Origin: Opitutaceae bacterium
Lineage (GTDB): Bacteria > Verrucomicrobiota > Verrucomicrobiia > Opitutales > Opitutaceae
DNA length: 6,248 nucleotides
NCBI GenBank assembly: GCA_031282705.1
Contig: JAITDF010000381.1
Span: 1-6,248, forward strand
Direction: 5' to 3'
Shown here: positions 5,341-6,248 of the stretch, piece by piece
How the letters are laid out: each line of letters starts with the position of its first letter
Position numbering within the stretch: position 1 is the first letter of the stretch
Made by a program: the position numbers and the translations under genes
The notes under the pieces: generated by a model
The model's input: the letters and a program-made list of their open reading frames with translations, nothing else
Database searches by the model: none
What the model was told of the DNA's origin: nothing

Positions 5341-5453
5341 CCTCCCATTTCTCCCATACCTCCCATACCTCCCATATCTCCCATTTTTCCACCCATGCCG
5401 CCACCCATGCCCCCCACGTCACCCCCCACGCCACCACCCATGCCGCCACCCAT
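5341..5453. repeat. Nonamer then dodecamer tandem array before the ABC ATPase
   Basis: Five 9-nt units close to YCTCCCATW fill 5341-5385 (CCTCCCATT, TCTCCCATA, CCTCCCATA twice, TCTCCCATT). They grade into looser 12-nt units of the CCACCCATGCCG type from 5389. A perfect 20-bp direct repeat occurs at 5389-5408 and 5434-5453. Units of 9 and 12 keep codon phase, so the tract is open and would encode Pro-Pro-Met/Ile/Ser repeats if translated. It is almost purine-free on the plus strand and contains several ATG triplets, including the ATG at 5440 proposed to start the ATPase. No Shine-Dalgarno sequence can exist immediately upstream of that ATG. Confidence 0.85.
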
Positions 5454-6228
5454 CCTCGAAACCCGCGAACTGCACTTCACCTGGCCCGGTGCCGCGCGCG
5501 CCGCCGCGCTGTGCGACGCGCAACGCCTCCGCGCCCTCGACGGCGTCTCCCTCGCGCTCCGTCCCGGCGCGCGCCTCGCCCTCCTCGGCGCCAACGGCTC
5601 CGGCAAGACCACCCTCCTCCTCCACCTCAACGGCACCCTCAGCCCCGGCTCCGGCCTCGTCCTCCACGACGGCGCCCCCCTCGACCGCTCCCGCCGCGGC
5701 CTCCTCGCCCTCCGCCAGCACGTCGCCCTCGTCTTCCAGGACCCCGACGACCAGCTCTTCGCCGGCACCCTCGCGCAAGACGTCTCCTACGGCCCCCTCA
5801 ACCTCGGCCTCGACCCCGCCGCCGCCGCCCGCCGCGTCGCCGAAGCGCTGGCCGCCACCGGCCTGGAAAACCTCGGCGAACTCCCCCTCCACATGCTCAG
5901 CCACGGCCAGCGCAAACGCGCCGCCCTCGCCGGCGCGCTCGCCCTGCGCCCCCGCGCCCTCCTCCTCGACGAACCCACCGCCGGCCTCGACCCCGAAGGC
6001 GTCTCCACGCTGCTCGCGCACCTCGACCGCCTCAACGCCCAAGGCATGGCGATCCTCTTCTCCACGCACCACCTCGCGCTCGCCCGCGCCTGGGCCGGCG
6101 AAGTCGCCATCATGTCCGCCGGCCGCATCCTCGCCGCCGGCGCCCCCGCCCCCCTCCTCTCCGACGCCCCCCTCCTCCAAGCCGCGCGCCTCCACCTCAC
6201 CCTCCCCCCCCGCCGCCGCCCCGCCTGA
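5440..6228 (+). CDS. ABC transporter ATPase, CbiO/EcfA-like
   Basis: A 262-residue ATP-hydrolysing subunit, complete in its nucleotide-binding motifs: Walker A GANGSGKTT (50-58), Q-loop VFQDPDDQLFAGT (98-110), signature LSHGQRKRAALAGAL (153-167, His for the usual Gly), Walker B ALLLDEP (173-179), D-loop AGLD (181-184) and switch His210 in STHH. The ANGSGKTTLLLHLNG and FQDPDDQLF wording is typical of CbiO/NikO and EcfA ATPases of energy-coupling-factor importers for cobalt, nickel or vitamins. No S component or transmembrane partner lies in the window; they may follow to the right. There is an Ala-rich insertion at about 17-29. The start is uncertain: ATG 5440 gives a normal family N-terminus; the in-frame ATG 5338 or GTG 5302 would add 34 or 46 Pro-rich residues encoded largely by the repeat array. 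GTG 5302 has a purine run (AAGAAAG) upstream, while 5440 has none. Codons end in C strikingly often. A duplicate role in another ABC importer cannot be excluded. Confidence 0.9.
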   Translation: MPPPILETRELHFTWPGAARAAALCDAQRLRALDGVSLALRPGARLALLGANGSGKTTLLLHLNGTLSPGSGLVLHDGAPLDRSRRGLLALRQHVALVFQDPDDQLFAGTLAQDVSYGPLNLGLDPAAAARRVAEALAATGLENLGELPLHMLSHGQRKRAALAGALALRPRALLLDEPTAGLDPEGVSTLLAHLDRLNAQGMAILFSTHHLALARAWAGEVAIMSAGRILAAGAPAPLLSDAPLLQAARLHLTLPPRRRPA

Positions 6229-6248
6229 CGCCCGGCCCCCGCCGCCGC

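Noticed and set aside
1..6248. Defence, secretion, biosynthetic or other multi-gene novel system; tRNA or rRNA genes
   Set aside because: All five genes belong to recognised families with ordinary roles, and no cloverleaf or rRNA-like sequence was seen. The unusual content is repeat DNA rather than a gene system.

Overview
The window is very GC-rich (except 2693-3012) and tightly packed. It carries five protein genes and no RNA gene, CRISPR array or transposase that I can see. The protein set, the proline- and alanine-rich tails, and the abundance of short palindromes and tandem repeats between genes suggest a Verrucomicrobiota genome, perhaps an Opitutales member. That assignment is an inference from gene types and texture; no taxonomic marker is present.

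Left part (1-2692): a minus-strand FAD-dependent oxidoreductase (100-1503) and a plus-strand LacI-family regulator (1619-2692) diverge from a 115-bp shared promoter region. The natural reading is a local regulatory pair. Sequences resembling the TGTAAA half-site of LacI-family operators occur downstream of the oxidoreductase, between the two genes, and just after the regulator. The oxidoreductase has the only textbook Shine-Dalgarno sequence in the window.

Middle (2693-3055): a 363-bp, AT-richer, non-coding stretch. It holds a 13-bp inverted repeat pair about 58 bp apart, a perfect 26-bp stem with a 9-nt loop, and ten tandem copies of a heptamer close to TTTCCCR.

Right part (3056-6228): three plus-strand genes. 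These are a TVP38/TMEM64 (VTT-domain) membrane protein with a proline-rich tail, xseA (exodeoxyribonuclease VII large subunit) 10 bp after it, and, after a candidate terminator, an ABC ATPase of the CbiO/EcfA type. The first two probably form one transcription unit. A second heptamer array (TCCAWCG type) is translated inside the VTT protein's tail. A nonamer/dodecamer array runs directly into the ATPase start and probably supplies its start codon.

I do not see a new multi-gene system. What stands out is the repeat content: three unrelated pyrimidine-rich tandem arrays within 2.5 kb, all at gene edges and two of them entering or possibly entering reading frames, plus one very strong intergenic hairpin.
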